From NCBI GenBank assembly GCA_028641055.1, contig CM054062.1, forward strand, positions 24,002,536 to 24,066,535: DNA of 64,000 bases. Direction: 5' to 3'. Of this stretch, positions 48,268-59,383 are shown piece by piece. The DNA comes from Alopecurus myosuroides. Its lineage: Eukaryota; Streptophyta; Magnoliopsida; Poales; Poaceae. The position numbers and the translations under genes were made by a program. Within the stretch, counting starts at the first letter, position 1. Every line of letters begins with the position of its first letter. The notes below the pieces were generated by a model. That model saw nothing but the letters and a program-made list of their open reading frames with translations, ran no database searches and was not told the origin of the DNA.

Positions 48268-48455
48268 CTAACTAACACAACGCATGTATGCACTAACAAA
48301 CAATATCCACCTCAACTAATCCAATTATCCATCTATTTTTTTATATGCCTCTTCTCTTCTCTCTCATTGTATACATACAAAACTAACTAACACAACGCAT
48401 GCATGCACTAAGAAACAATATCCACCTCAACTAACTCAATAGTCCATCTAAGTTT
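48268..48455. repeat. Direct duplication, two units of about 73 bp
   Basis: CTAACTAACACAACGCATG starts both units (48,268-48,340 and 48,383-48,455). They share about 90 percent of bases by eye, including CAATATCCACCTCAACTAA, and are separated by 42 bp. The copy starts just outside the Copia target duplication and is not part of that element. Confidence 0.75.
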
Positions 48456-50915
48456 TAATACTCCTATTAAGCGGTTGGCCACAAAAGTTAACGCGCTTTC
48501 TGCTAGGTTCGTTTAGGCCGCTATTACGAGCAGCTCTGGAGGCCGCATTGCAAAGAACGTCAATGCCCAGTGCCCGGTCGAGAGTTGACGCCATGCTCTG
48601 CTCTTCGCTTGGTCGTGGCATCTGCCTCATTCCTTGCTTGTCGTCGCCCCGCACTTCTCTATCAACGCGTGCCCGCGCCCGCCGTGCGGCTTTCCCGCTC
48701 ATCTCTATCTGTCGGCATGTCCCTTTGACGCGCACGCGTTACCGTATCGGCGCATCTGCTGAGCAAGTTATTTGGTCCGACGATGTAACATCATCTCGAC
48801 CGGGAGGCTGGGAGATTGTGCTGCGTGACCAGCAACGCGGTAGAGGACGTCGACCGTGTGTGAGCGAGGTGAGGCAACCTTCTGTTTCATATCATGATGT
48901 AAGAAACAACTCTCCATAATCCATTCGTGTCCTTCACCCGTGGCACAACGGTGGCCCAATAGCATGAGATGTGACTATGGAAGTGTGTTGCTATTAGGAA
49001 GTTGAATTTCAGTCATGGGGTTGATATTATTATGCACAGGAGGTGTTTGATTATTTGCCCATTGAGTTCTGAATGATTGTGCTCTTCGGCACTTGACTTG
49101 TCCCTTTGATTGAACTGCTGATGCTCGATGATGTCATTGATGTATCTTGGTGAATTCTTCAAAGCGGCATAATCATATTTACAGCAAAAACATGAATTGA
49201 TTTTTTTTTTGCTTAGTACTTGTATTCCTTGCATTAATTATCCATATTTTAGTGTTGTCCAACGATGAATCCTTGTTACAATCGATTATGCCCAAATTAA
49301 CATGTTTTCTTAGAACCTTCGCAAGCACGTGTGTTAGTTATTTGCAGGAAGTATAATCACTATGTGTGTCATGAGGGACACATCTGACACAAGTGTTTTT
49401 CTCCTTTTGTACGTACAAGTGTTTTCTCGCATAACACATGAAGATTAAGGGAGGACATAATGAGGTGTATATGTAAGTCTGAACTCTCGACCCCATGTAA
49501 ACTACATGACATGATGTAATCAGATCTCTTTCAAACGGTTATGCAGATCTGGGCTGCTATGCTACCTCTGGGTTTGGCAAACTCCAACAGCGATGGATAT
49601 ATGGCTTTGGTACTCTACTAGATTAACTGACTGAATCTCTTTCTTGTCTGGTTTTTTCATTTCAAAACCCCTTCTGTATCTAAAGACTCACGAAGCATCA
49701 TATATATGGTGTTATACCTACTTTTTTTTATTGAGCGAGAGCTAAATTGCTTAAAATTTGTAGTTGATTTTGTTCAGATTGATCTTAAAACTCCACTATG
49801 AAAAAGAAGGGTGCAGTAAAAATAATGACAGACGAACGAGAGGGCATCCGTTATCAACTATGCATACAACTGTACGTACAGTGGACACTTCCAGTCTAGC
49901 ATGCGAGGTTCTTTTGCACGGGCTCGGTCATACGGGACAGTGACTTCCACGAGAATTAGGGATTGTCGAGGTAGTTTGAATTTCATGCTTATACATTGTA
50001 TTTGTTTAGATTTTGTTTGTTGCAATCCAAGAATAAGGTTATGTAAATAATACCAATATGACATCATCTCTCGAGGTTCATTTAACTCCCAGTACTCCAT
50101 CGTTTCACATAGTAACCAAGGACCATTTTAATAAATTTGGTGAAGTTTAAAAAATATGATTTCCGCAACGACAGTAAGGCGAGATGACATACTTTTTAAA
50201 CAACGACAATGCTGGAGTAAGGGCAGACGAAGAGTACGGAAATGGAGGAAATTAGAGGCTTGGGGAAAAATATCACTTTGACTTCTTGAAAGGAGAGTGG
50301 TTAAAAATACATGACTATTGCGGAGGAGGGAAGAAACTGGAGATAAAAATCGATATAAATCATTATAGGATTGGAAACTAGGTGAGCCATGTTTTGAATT
50401 AGAAAAAAAAATGTTTTAACAATATATCTATTTTTTTGTTATTTCGTGGCAATGAACGGGCACTCAACTATCAGTATAGTTCGGCACTTCCTATTTTAAG
50501 TACATTTTCCACTTTGAGTTTGCGTTTTGAATTTATTTTTCACCTTATAACTTTAGTTACCCAAGAGAAATGTGTTACGGTAAAATTCTTAGAATTTTCA
50601 CTTGTGTAGTTAATCACAAAATCTGATAGGTCTGCAATCTCCTTGTATAGACATTTGAAGGGTGTAGAGATAGAGAAGGAGGATGAGGGCTCGAAGGGTT
50701 ACACGACGAGATATACCTCATCATACAACCCTTTGAATTTTCTATACGATTCCTTGTAATGCAGTAGCATCTTTTCCCGCATGAAGTTTACGAGGTCATA
50801 ATTATTACTTGAGATCATTATTCACATATGCTATATCCTTGTGTGGGAGTGAGACTTTGCATTAAAAATGTATATAGAAAAATGATGTATTGCACATTAA
50901 GTTATCTGTTATATT
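48456..50915. other. Low-copy-looking spacer
   Basis: 48,480-48,860 is GC-rich and has overlapping short frames on both strands without a domain. The rest is AT-rich. No gene, RNA or repeat family is supported. Confidence 0.35.
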
Positions 50916-50917
50916 TA

Positions 50918-51078
50918 CTCCCTCCGTATCGAAATATAAGATGTTTTAGCATTTCCTAGACAATATATACCTAGACATGTTTTAGTGTAAGATGCATATG
51001 AATTTACAGACTAAAACATGTCTAGATACATTATATCTACAAAATGCTAAAACATCTTATATTTTGATACGGAGGGAG
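50918..51078. mobile_element. Stowaway MITE, 161 bp, well preserved hairpin
   Basis: Flanked by TA. The left arm CTCCCTCCGTATCGAAATAT... pairs with the right arm ...ATATTTTGATACGGAGGGAG over about 37 bp with one mismatch, followed by further inner complementarity (AGACATGTTTTAG against CTAAAACATGTCT). Its transcript would fold into a long hairpin. Confidence 0.92.
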
Positions 51079-51080
51079 TA

Positions 51081-54000
51081 GAACAGTATTTCGAAAATGT
51101 GCCATATTGGTGCTTGTGGATGCACGACATTGACATTTCTAGAATAATAAAACCACAACGACCATAGATAATGGGAGCAACATTAGCTAGATGAACGAAG
51201 AAAAAAATTAGATTAATGAATTTATATGTTGTATTGTGATTCCGTAGTAACACACGGACATTCAACTAGTTACCATAATGTACTGCTAGATGTAACATGA
51301 TCACAGAGTAAAATGTCCATAGATAACGAATCTTGTCACGATCATCTGTCCCTGTTCACACCGGTGCGTTCTTCTCGGATCCTTCTAGACCGGAATTATA
51401 GGCGAGATCGAGTTCGCAAGTACTAGCATGAATGAACGTACTGTACGTCTTGAGAATAACAGCGGAGGTTATTCCAGGAAGCGCCACAGTTCCGTGAAAG
51501 CTCAAGGCGCCGTTGATCCCCTAACACGTACCTACGGGCGCATGTACGCTGAGAGAGAAGTACCTGTTCCGACTTGTCGTCGTACGTAGTACAAGAAATT
51601 GACCAGGGGACTACGCCTTCGTACGTAATGCATGGTTCCTAGTTCTGTACCCTGTGTCTTGCAAAACAAAAGGAGGCCATATGCATGTATATATGTATGG
51701 ATAGATCTCTGACTTTGAGAACCTTGTTCGTATGGAAAAAGTTGGCATCCCATTCCCACCCATGCCTAGACGTACGAGTGCCTCCGGCTTTAGACAGATC
51801 CTTTCATGCATGGCCCCTGACCCTGTTGATAGTATATATGTCGCAAATTAGTAGCTAGGAAACTGAACATGCAATGAACGAGTTGTATTCTGTGGGCTAG
51901 CTACCTTATATATTTCCTATGCATCATGCATGCATGGCTGGCTTTCTAATATATCATGGTTTCTGTCGGACCCGACCAAATCCTGGCTTTTTCTTTTCTT
52001 TTTTGACAGGCTGACTTTTTTTTGGGTATATATATGTATCCGAGGAACACATCCTAACTTAATTATATATGTTTTCTAGCAGTGTTTCATTAGAGGATAG
52101 GAAAATGGCGGCCTTCACAAAACTAAACTCATCTTTGTTAATATTAATTGTGTAGGTCCTGAAAATAGGACTAGTACAATTTATTTTTGGTACTACCTAA
52201 CACCTTCAGCTTTTGTGCTAAGACATGTATATATATGCATGGTTTTTCATTTCCCCGATGAATAATTTGTAGCTGAGAAAAATAAACTTGATGCAACCCA
52301 CTAAATACTTCTACAACTCCACCTAAAATTGAAGGTAACGGTACTTGTCACACGACAATCAGGACAGAAGGGATTGTGTCTGTCATTTCGATAAGCAGTT
52401 TCATGTAGTGTGACCCGTCCTTTTTTCATATTTCCTTCTCCGATTAACACGGCACAGCAAACAAGGACAGATAAAGACCTAGCTCTCTCTCGCATTGTGC
52501 CTATATATACTTGTGTGGCCGTAAGATCGATTTCCTCTGGAACCCTCTCATGTCGTACTTACACTAGTCTGCATATGACATTTGTGTTGATGTTAGACGT
52601 TAGTAACCGACAAACTGTGCACACCCAAATGCATGACCCCATCGGATCTGAATAAGACTGGCGTGTAGACAACTAATTGGTCCAAGTGGTTGGAGATTCG
52701 AGGTTTTTAGCCGGGCAATGCTTTAGAGCAAGCATAATAGTCGGCTATAACCATATAGTTATATACATGACATTTTTTGTTATGTGAAAGATAGCGACAA
52801 ACAAAAAAAATGTAAGAAGTGGACTCTCATGCAAAAACTAAATTATACACATGCTTCTAGGTAAAAAGGTAAGAAAGAAAAAACTAAAACGATTCTTCAC
52901 AAGCTCTCTCTGCATGGGCTGCTCTCCGTTGCTTCTCCTCCCCAATAGCTCCTACCCCTCCCCCCTCCCGTGCCACCTGCTCTTCCTCCCTAGCGGCCCT
53001 CCTCCGCTGCTCTTGCATCTCGATGAAAGTCGTAGATAACTCACGGTTATTTTAGATTTCGGTTAAAAAATGGAGGTCAGGGTAAACTGTGCACTAAGAG
53101 AAACAGGTGCAACTTTTCAGATCTAGCACTTTCGGGACATGGGCGGGCAAGATTTGTTGCCTTCGAGCCCGGGACGACAAGGACAATGCCTAAGAAAATG
53201 AAGATTAGTAGCCTTTTCTATGTTGCATATGTTAATTTCATAGACCGCAAGATCTGAAAAGTTGTCTATGAAATTAACATAGAACATCCTTGTGAACATA
53301 GAAAATGAAGAGTATCCTTGTGTCAGACCGCAAGATCATTTATGCTTCTATACAAACACAAGTTGACATGTTGCCGTGACTCTATGGGTCATACTTAAAT
53401 GTTGTGTTCTCGTTACAAGTATGTTTTGTTGTGTCGCAAGCTTTGGTCTCAATGTTGCATATAATCAATGAATTTCTTAGCGATTTACTGCGACAAATGG
53501 TGATTACTTGCACACAGAAAAAAAATTGTTGCATGGTTGTGTTTGAAATGTTGTAATATTTTTTCCATGTTTTTCGTATAAGTCGAGCTAAAACTCTCCA
53601 TGAATCAATGATGTTTCAAATGTATAAAACATAATGCAAGGAGAGATTCTATGGCAAGGCTCTGAGTCACAATCCTAAAACCATAATTCCTATTGGGAAT
53701 CATATGTTTTCCAGTTTGAGCAGACTTATGCCTAGCGCGCCCCTTCCTAAAAAAAAATACATGCATGTGTGTTGTTATGTTACCGATTCGTCACATTTTT
53801 GTTCAAAATATCATTACATCTCATATATGTAGATATTCTACTTAATCTCTCAACATAATTACTTCATCGCAAAGTCACCACTCACACATGTGAATAACCA
53901 AATAACAGTAGAGTTATAAGGGAAAAAAGCCCCAAGCATAAGTATTATTTATTTTCTCTTAGGACCAAAGGTTCGGAGAGTACGTGCGAGTTGCTAGGAA

Positions 54001-54913
54001 AAGTAGATAACCATCCGCAATTATCCTACCCCAATGAGAACGACTACTGGTAGCTACAAGCGAGTATGTGAGGGTTGAGGCGAGCTCTTGCCCTCAGTTG
54101 GTAACGGGTGGCAGTAGGCGGGCTGGGCCGTTCCACGGACTAACCCCAACAATTATTGGAGCTGGCCGGGGCCTCGGAGTGCGTATCTGGAGCCTATGGA
54201 GGCTGGCATACGTTGGGTTTCTCTCTCCATTCAAACAACACGGGATATGTCTAGCCTTCACTCGTGACTGTCTGGTTAGGGCTAGTTCAGGGTGGGGAAG
54301 GAGGCGCCTTTCGATCCTCTTCTATGGTGGTTGGTGGGCGTATGCTTGTTGGTGGTATGGGGTTTGGACCCTCTTGGTTGGCGGTGGCCCTGAGAGGCTA
54401 GCTGCATATTCGGCTCTCCAGTGGGTGACGTAGTAACAATCTTGGACGTTGGGGGAGGGGCTGAAAGGTGAGGATGCATGTTGTTTCCTCGGCGAGAAAC
54501 ATCGTGATAGTGGTGCCCTCCCTTTGTCCATGTGGATGGCGAGTGGAGCGGGGGTGGCGATCCTGGTGTTAGCATGGCTTCGGTGGTGGAGACTCACTGG
54601 TCCAGATCTGGAGGCCTAGTGCTGGGAAAGTGGCCCTTCCCACGTGTTAGGCGGTTCCCTTGGTTCCTCGGGAGTTGAAGCTTTGAGTGAAAACTCCACA
54701 CTTTGGCATTGGCGATGATAATGCAGGTGGCCCTCTCCGGGGGTGCCTGGTGTCTTCGCTCCATCGGGGTTTCTTGGTTTCCCGGACTGAGTTAGGTAGT
54801 CTAGCCTAGTTATTGTAGGTATGGCAACTCTTGTTTTCATGCTCATCTTGAGTTGGTCAAGGTCTTTTATTCCTCTCGTATGTTTCTTTTCTCTCGTTTA
54901 ACCTGGTTGTATG
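51081..54913. other. Low-copy-looking spacer right of the MITE
   Basis: No domain-bearing frame. Includes ATGCATG-rich and TATATA-rich patches (51,660-52,250), a perfect hairpin at 53,229-53,280, and a GC-richer block at 54,060-54,800. The open frames in that block (for example 54,068-54,433) overlap on both strands and look random. It may contain an unrecognised repeat. Confidence 0.35.
53229..53280. repeat. Perfect 17-bp inverted repeat with 18-nt loop
   Basis: ATGTTAATTTCATAGAC (53,229-53,245) is exactly complementary to 53,264-53,280. The loop contains GCAAGATC. GACCGCAAGATC occurs at the loop edge and again near 53,328, so the locus also carries a short direct repeat. Confidence 0.85.
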
Positions 54914-54932
54914 TGTTAGAGATATGCCCTAG
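54914..54932 (+). mobile_element. Start of a BARE/Angela-like LTR, split by the large element
   Basis: TGTTAGAGATATGCCCTAG resembles the start of BARE-1/WIS/Angela Copia LTRs. It continues after the inserted element at 63,357 (CCTAGAGACAATAAT). The shared CCTAG is the target duplication. Confidence 0.6.
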
Positions 54933-57900
54933 TGTAACACCTGGGGTGTTACCTGTTTGTTTTCTTTTTTTTTTTGCTTGCATCATCTGCATCCCATAAG
55001 CATTGCATCATGTTTTTTTTTCCAAACCAATCAAAACTTCAAAACAATTTAAATTGTTCAAAAACCCTAATGGTAAATGCAAACAACACATTCAAATTCA
55101 AATCAACTCAATCCTATTTGGCATATTTCAAATGTGGGTTTAAAAAAAAAATTTAAAATCTTGTAAACAAATTAAATTCAATAATTTTCATAATTGTTTG
55201 GGCTTATTAAATAAAATTTGTTTATTTTTTAAATCAAATGAAACCCTCTATGAATTTCAAATACTAAATTTCAAACTAATTGTCCTTTTTCAAATTGTTG
55301 AAAATAGGTAACCTACCTCGATGTTGCTGTTTTGTTAATCAAAAGAATATATTCCATAACATATAAACACCCCAAACCCTATTTCACCTCTCTATCTCTT
55401 TCATGCATTACAAAAAAAAAGGGGAAAAAGAAAAATCAAAGAGAGGGTGAGCTGAGAGGGAGGCAGCCCACTCTAGCCAGCCCAGTTCTTTTCCCCTCCC
55501 CAGCCCACCTAGTTCACCACCTAGGCCCATCGACTGGTTCTTCCTCGTACGGACAGAACCGAGCACGAGGCTGTCGCTGTCAGCACCCTTTCCCCTCACC
55601 TGCTCCTTCTTTTCTCCCCCCCTACAAGTAGTCCCTCTCCCCCAGGAACCCTAGCCCTCTCCCTACCATCTTCCCCATCCGCCGCCACCCCTCTCTCCAC
55701 TCCCTCTCTTCCCTGTTTCTTTCACCACATCCACCTCCATGGCCGGAGCTAGGAGGACACGGAGCCAGGGCCGTGAGCGATGAGAAGGGCCACCGAGGCC
55801 GGGAACCGAACCCTCACGCCGCCCTCCACGTTCTCGCAGAGGCACGGGGGCCAGGACTGCCCGAGCCAACGGCGCCGTCGAGCCTCTTCCGCCCAGGTCC
55901 CTGTCCAACCTCTGAAACTGATGCTGTTCGAAAAATTCAGTTAACCCGTTGTAGTTTTCTTATGGAGTTGAACCTGCTATCTGTCACAACTCGCAGCTGC
56001 AGCCCAGCGGTAAGGCCACACCGTGCGCGCGCCCCACCTCGCAGGTTCGAACCCCCCGTGGAGCACTTTGCTCCACCTTTTTTCGCGAATTACCGCGCGG
56101 TGGCGGGCCCACCCGTCGGTGACCCCTCAAGCCGCGTCAGCTGCCACCCGCGCTCCGTCATGCGCCAGCTCAGCCGGGCCCCTTCGTCAGTCTCCGTGGC
56201 TAGGCTCCACCCCGGTGAGAAACCCCTCCAGATCTAGATCTGGATCCGCACTTTACACCCAGGCCCCTAGCTTTTTCTGTTTCTGCACATAAGCCCCTCC
56301 ACACACTGTTTCCTTCACAGTTAAGCCCCTGTTTTTTTACAGAACTAACCCTAAACTTCAAATGCCCCTAATTTTCAAACCACAAATCCAAATGCCACAA
56401 ATTTTATATGTATTCCAATCAAAATTCCATGAAATTTTCAAATATCACATTTGTTATCTGTTTTGCACATTCCAAATTGTTTCAAATTTCAAATTCAAAC
56501 AATTCTTTTCCAATTTGGTTAATTCCATAATTAATTCATAATTAGTTCAATCAACTCAAATAAAATATGTTTTTCAGTCCAAATTCAATGTACTTTCTGT
56601 TTATCAACTTGGTTTTGCAATTTGGGAAATTAAAATTAATGTTATTTAATAATCCTTAAATTGGTTAATTAATTGGCATAATTCATAACTTTCAAATGGT
56701 TGCTCCAAATTAAATACTCCAAACATGTTTTTCATCCAAAATTGAATGCCACACTCGAATATCCACTTTGTTTTCTGGTTTGCAAACAATTAAGTTGAAT
56801 AATTGTTTCACCTCTTATTTAATGCAATTCAAATTGCCAAAATTCATAACTAATTCATTTTAATTCCAAATCAAACAAATAAAATATGTTTTCCAATCAG
56901 AAACTTGCAAGGAATCTGTTCATGCCATCCATATCTCTGTTTGCATCTTATCTTGTGTATTTTAATTCTTGTTATGCATGTTCCCCTATATGACAACATA
57001 TGGAATGTGTGGGCTAATTATTTTCCAGCTGTTGCCCCATTCCATTTAAATTGCCTAACTCACCTACCTTATTGTTTTCCATGCTAAACAACATTTAATT
57101 TGATGGTTAGATAAACAACTTGAACCCATCCCTATTTCTCCGGACTCCGGTTCCGATTAAATTGCTTAAGTTGTTTTCCCTGTTGCATCTTGCCATGTCA
57201 TGCATATAAAATAGGATCATGCTGGATCTTTTGCCGTAGTAGTAATTGTTGCATCCCGTTGTTTGTTCGAGGTTCGTTGCTTCTTCCCGGATAGGACGTT
57301 GAGATGATGTGAGCCACGACAAGTTCTGCTACCTTGCGGGATCTCAGGCAAGTATACTCACTTGCTGCCATATGGCTGCCTTTCATCACTTGTTACCGAT
57401 TCTTTCCGTTGTTCTTTTCTGCTAGCCTTAGTAGTAGTTGTTTCTGTTACGAACCCATCACATGAATCCCTTAACCTTGATATTGCCTCACCTCCATACC
57501 TATAACCATTGCTTGTTGCCCGTGTCTTACCTAGCATGCTTAGGTTGTTCTGCTCGAGTCTGTTACCCGTTACTTTCCGTTACTAGATTGCTTTTATTGT
57601 TCTGGGGGCTCGATGTTAATCAATCAACCTGTTATTAATAATATGCTGATAAGGCACCGGCAGGAGGCCCTTTGTGGTTTTGAGGCCTGCTAGTGTCGAA
57701 CTTAATTAGGAAAAGGGTCTTGTCTACTGATCCATGATGAGCGTGCTCACCGCATCCGGGTGGTAGTATGGGACCCCCCTCGACTTAGACCTGATCTGCA
57801 GCTTGTCCGAAGAGCCACACTTAGTTCGGGTGTTCCATTTGCTCCTTGCATAATGGGTGGATCCCCCATGGTTACTTATGATGATGATGCATACAGGGCG

Positions 57901-58908
57901 AGGCCTGTAGTGCCGGGGTGTTGTGTCCTGCGGGAGTTTTGCACACCTGCGCTGAGTATTCGGCTGCGTGGCTGGGACCTTATAGCTCCGTGGCTCCTAG
58001 GATGGGTTGTAGAGATGGTTTGGGTCGTGTCAAGCCAACCTGAGTTTTAGTTGGTGGCTTGAGTGTGTACGGGTACTGGAGCACACCCTGCAGGGATAAA
58101 TCTTCTCGAGAAGCCGTGTTTTCCGCGGTTATGGATTACTTGGTGAAAGTACTGGCTAACAAGTACCCAGAACAACTTACACCTAATGATAATAACTTGA
58201 CTAGTAATAGTCTTATTGACACAACAACCTGATCCATTATTCATTAATCCAACTGTGTGAGTTATCCTCGGATTGCTTCTTTGGATAAGGGGCGAGATCC
58301 AGGATGGGTTTGTTTGGAGTTACTTTCAGTTGGTTACTATCCTCGATCTTATCTTCTTTCTGTTAGCCGGAAGTTGTAGTATCTCTCTGTAGTTGGTTAG
58401 TGCAGCCTGCTGTTGCTTATTTGCAATAACCCCTTCCTTTCCGTTGATCCTAAAGAATTTGTATCTTGTGATGACTGGCTACGCCGGTATCTTGTGAGTA
58501 TGGGTTTTTATCCACTTGCCAGTACTTAACCGTACTGACCCACGAATCTCTTTCGTGGCTGCAAATTCCAACTTGCAGTCAACAGGTTTGAAGTCTGACG
58601 ATGTTAGCTTGGGAATCCCTCCGGCTTGGCCTGGGCAGGGATTGGACGCTCTCGGTTATCTTCAGGACTCTTAGTCCAACTTGTATCTTGTCCGTAGCCG
58701 GACGTTTGTTTCTTCCGCTGTTATTTGGATCTTTGTAATGTATCAGTTGTAACCCTGGCTCGTCTTGTATCTATCTGTTTCTGTTGTAATTGTGGATTAT
58801 TCGTGAACTATTGTAATGTTATCACAAGTGGCAACCTAGAATCGGTTATTATGTGGAGTTTGGCGGGAATGCTGAAATCTGCATAGTGCCCGGTCCCGGG
58901 GCGTCACA
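54933..58908 (+). repeat. 5' LTR (3,976 bp)
   Basis: Begins with a perfect 8-bp inverted repeat around a 3-nt loop (GTAACACC, 54,934-54,941, and GGTGTTAC, 54,945-54,952). An AT-rich opening is followed by a TATAAACA box (55,362-55,369) and a GC- and pyrimidine-rich block (55,440-56,240), a plausible promoter and leader. Then come AT-rich text and the 3' half shared with 1-2019. Open frames on both strands here are conserved only because the LTRs are recent copies. Confidence 0.92.
56001..56083 (+). promoter_or_regulatory. tRNA-like Pol III unit in the 5' LTR (A box, B box, hairpin, T6)
   Basis: The A-box-like AGCCCAGCGGTAAG at 56,001 and a perfect B-box core GGTTCGAACCC at 56,044-56,054 are about 30 nt apart, as in tRNA genes. 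GTGGAGC-ACTTT-GCTCCAC (56,058-56,076) is a perfect 7-bp stem followed by CTTTTTT, a Pol III-type terminator. The D, anticodon and T arms do not fold as a normal tRNA, so this is a tRNA-derived or SINE-like sequence. Function is inferred only. Confidence 0.5.
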
Positions 58909-58910
58909 AA

Positions 58911-58922
58911 TGGTATCAGAGC
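58911..58922 (+). other. Primer binding site of the large element, tRNA-iMet type
   Basis: TGGTATCAGAGC lies two bases after the 5' LTR end. Confidence 0.92.
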
Positions 58923-59383
58923 GTGGTTCCGATTCCCGAGATTGTTTCGATACGAATGGCTATCGAAGCAACGGGTCCGCAAAGCCTGTAGGATAACCTC
59001 GCTAACGGTCGTTGTTTCTAGAGTGTCAAAAACTATTTCTGCTAAACTATTTTGGAAAACATCTCAATAGGATTCTTGTTTTCTCCTTATCCCTATTCTA
59101 TTTCCCCTCCCATCTTATTCGTTTTGGAGTCTACTCTCGTACTCAATCTTTCAAAGTGTTAGGATCCTACGTGGGTGGACGTTTTCTGAATTCTTAACCT
59201 AATAGGTTCGATCATCGGAAGATTCCTGGTGGAAAAACATCGTCGTCACTCCGAGCCAGAATCCCTTGTTAGTGGTGTCGAGGAGATCAACTGGAAGCAC
59301 GAAGAATCGATAGTCGAACCTCTTTCCCCTCCCGGGTTAGCAGGTGGATTGCGAGGGCGCAATCCCTTGTTAGTGGTGTCGTC
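58923..59383 (+). other. Non-coding internal region of the large element
   Basis: About 460 bp with no domain-bearing frame. AATCCCTTGTTAGTGGTGTCG occurs twice (59,260-59,280 and 59,361-59,381). The second copy ends two bases before the 3' LTR, where a polypurine tract is normally found. Repeat-mediated deletion or template switching probably removed the original interior. Confidence 0.7.

Noticed and set aside
54068..54433. 121-codon frame in a GC-rich block
   Set aside because: Overlaps opposite-strand frames of similar length and has no recognisable domain or gene context.
55980..56060. Possible functional tRNA gene in the LTR
   Set aside because: A and B boxes are present, but acceptor, D and T arms do not pair as a tRNA; kept only as a tRNA-like promoter element.
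55773..56237. 154-codon frame repeated at 60,221-60,685, which looks like a conserved gene
   Set aside because: Both copies are in LTRs that are recent duplicates; similarity reflects copying. Frames overlap on both strands in GC-rich DNA and show no domain.
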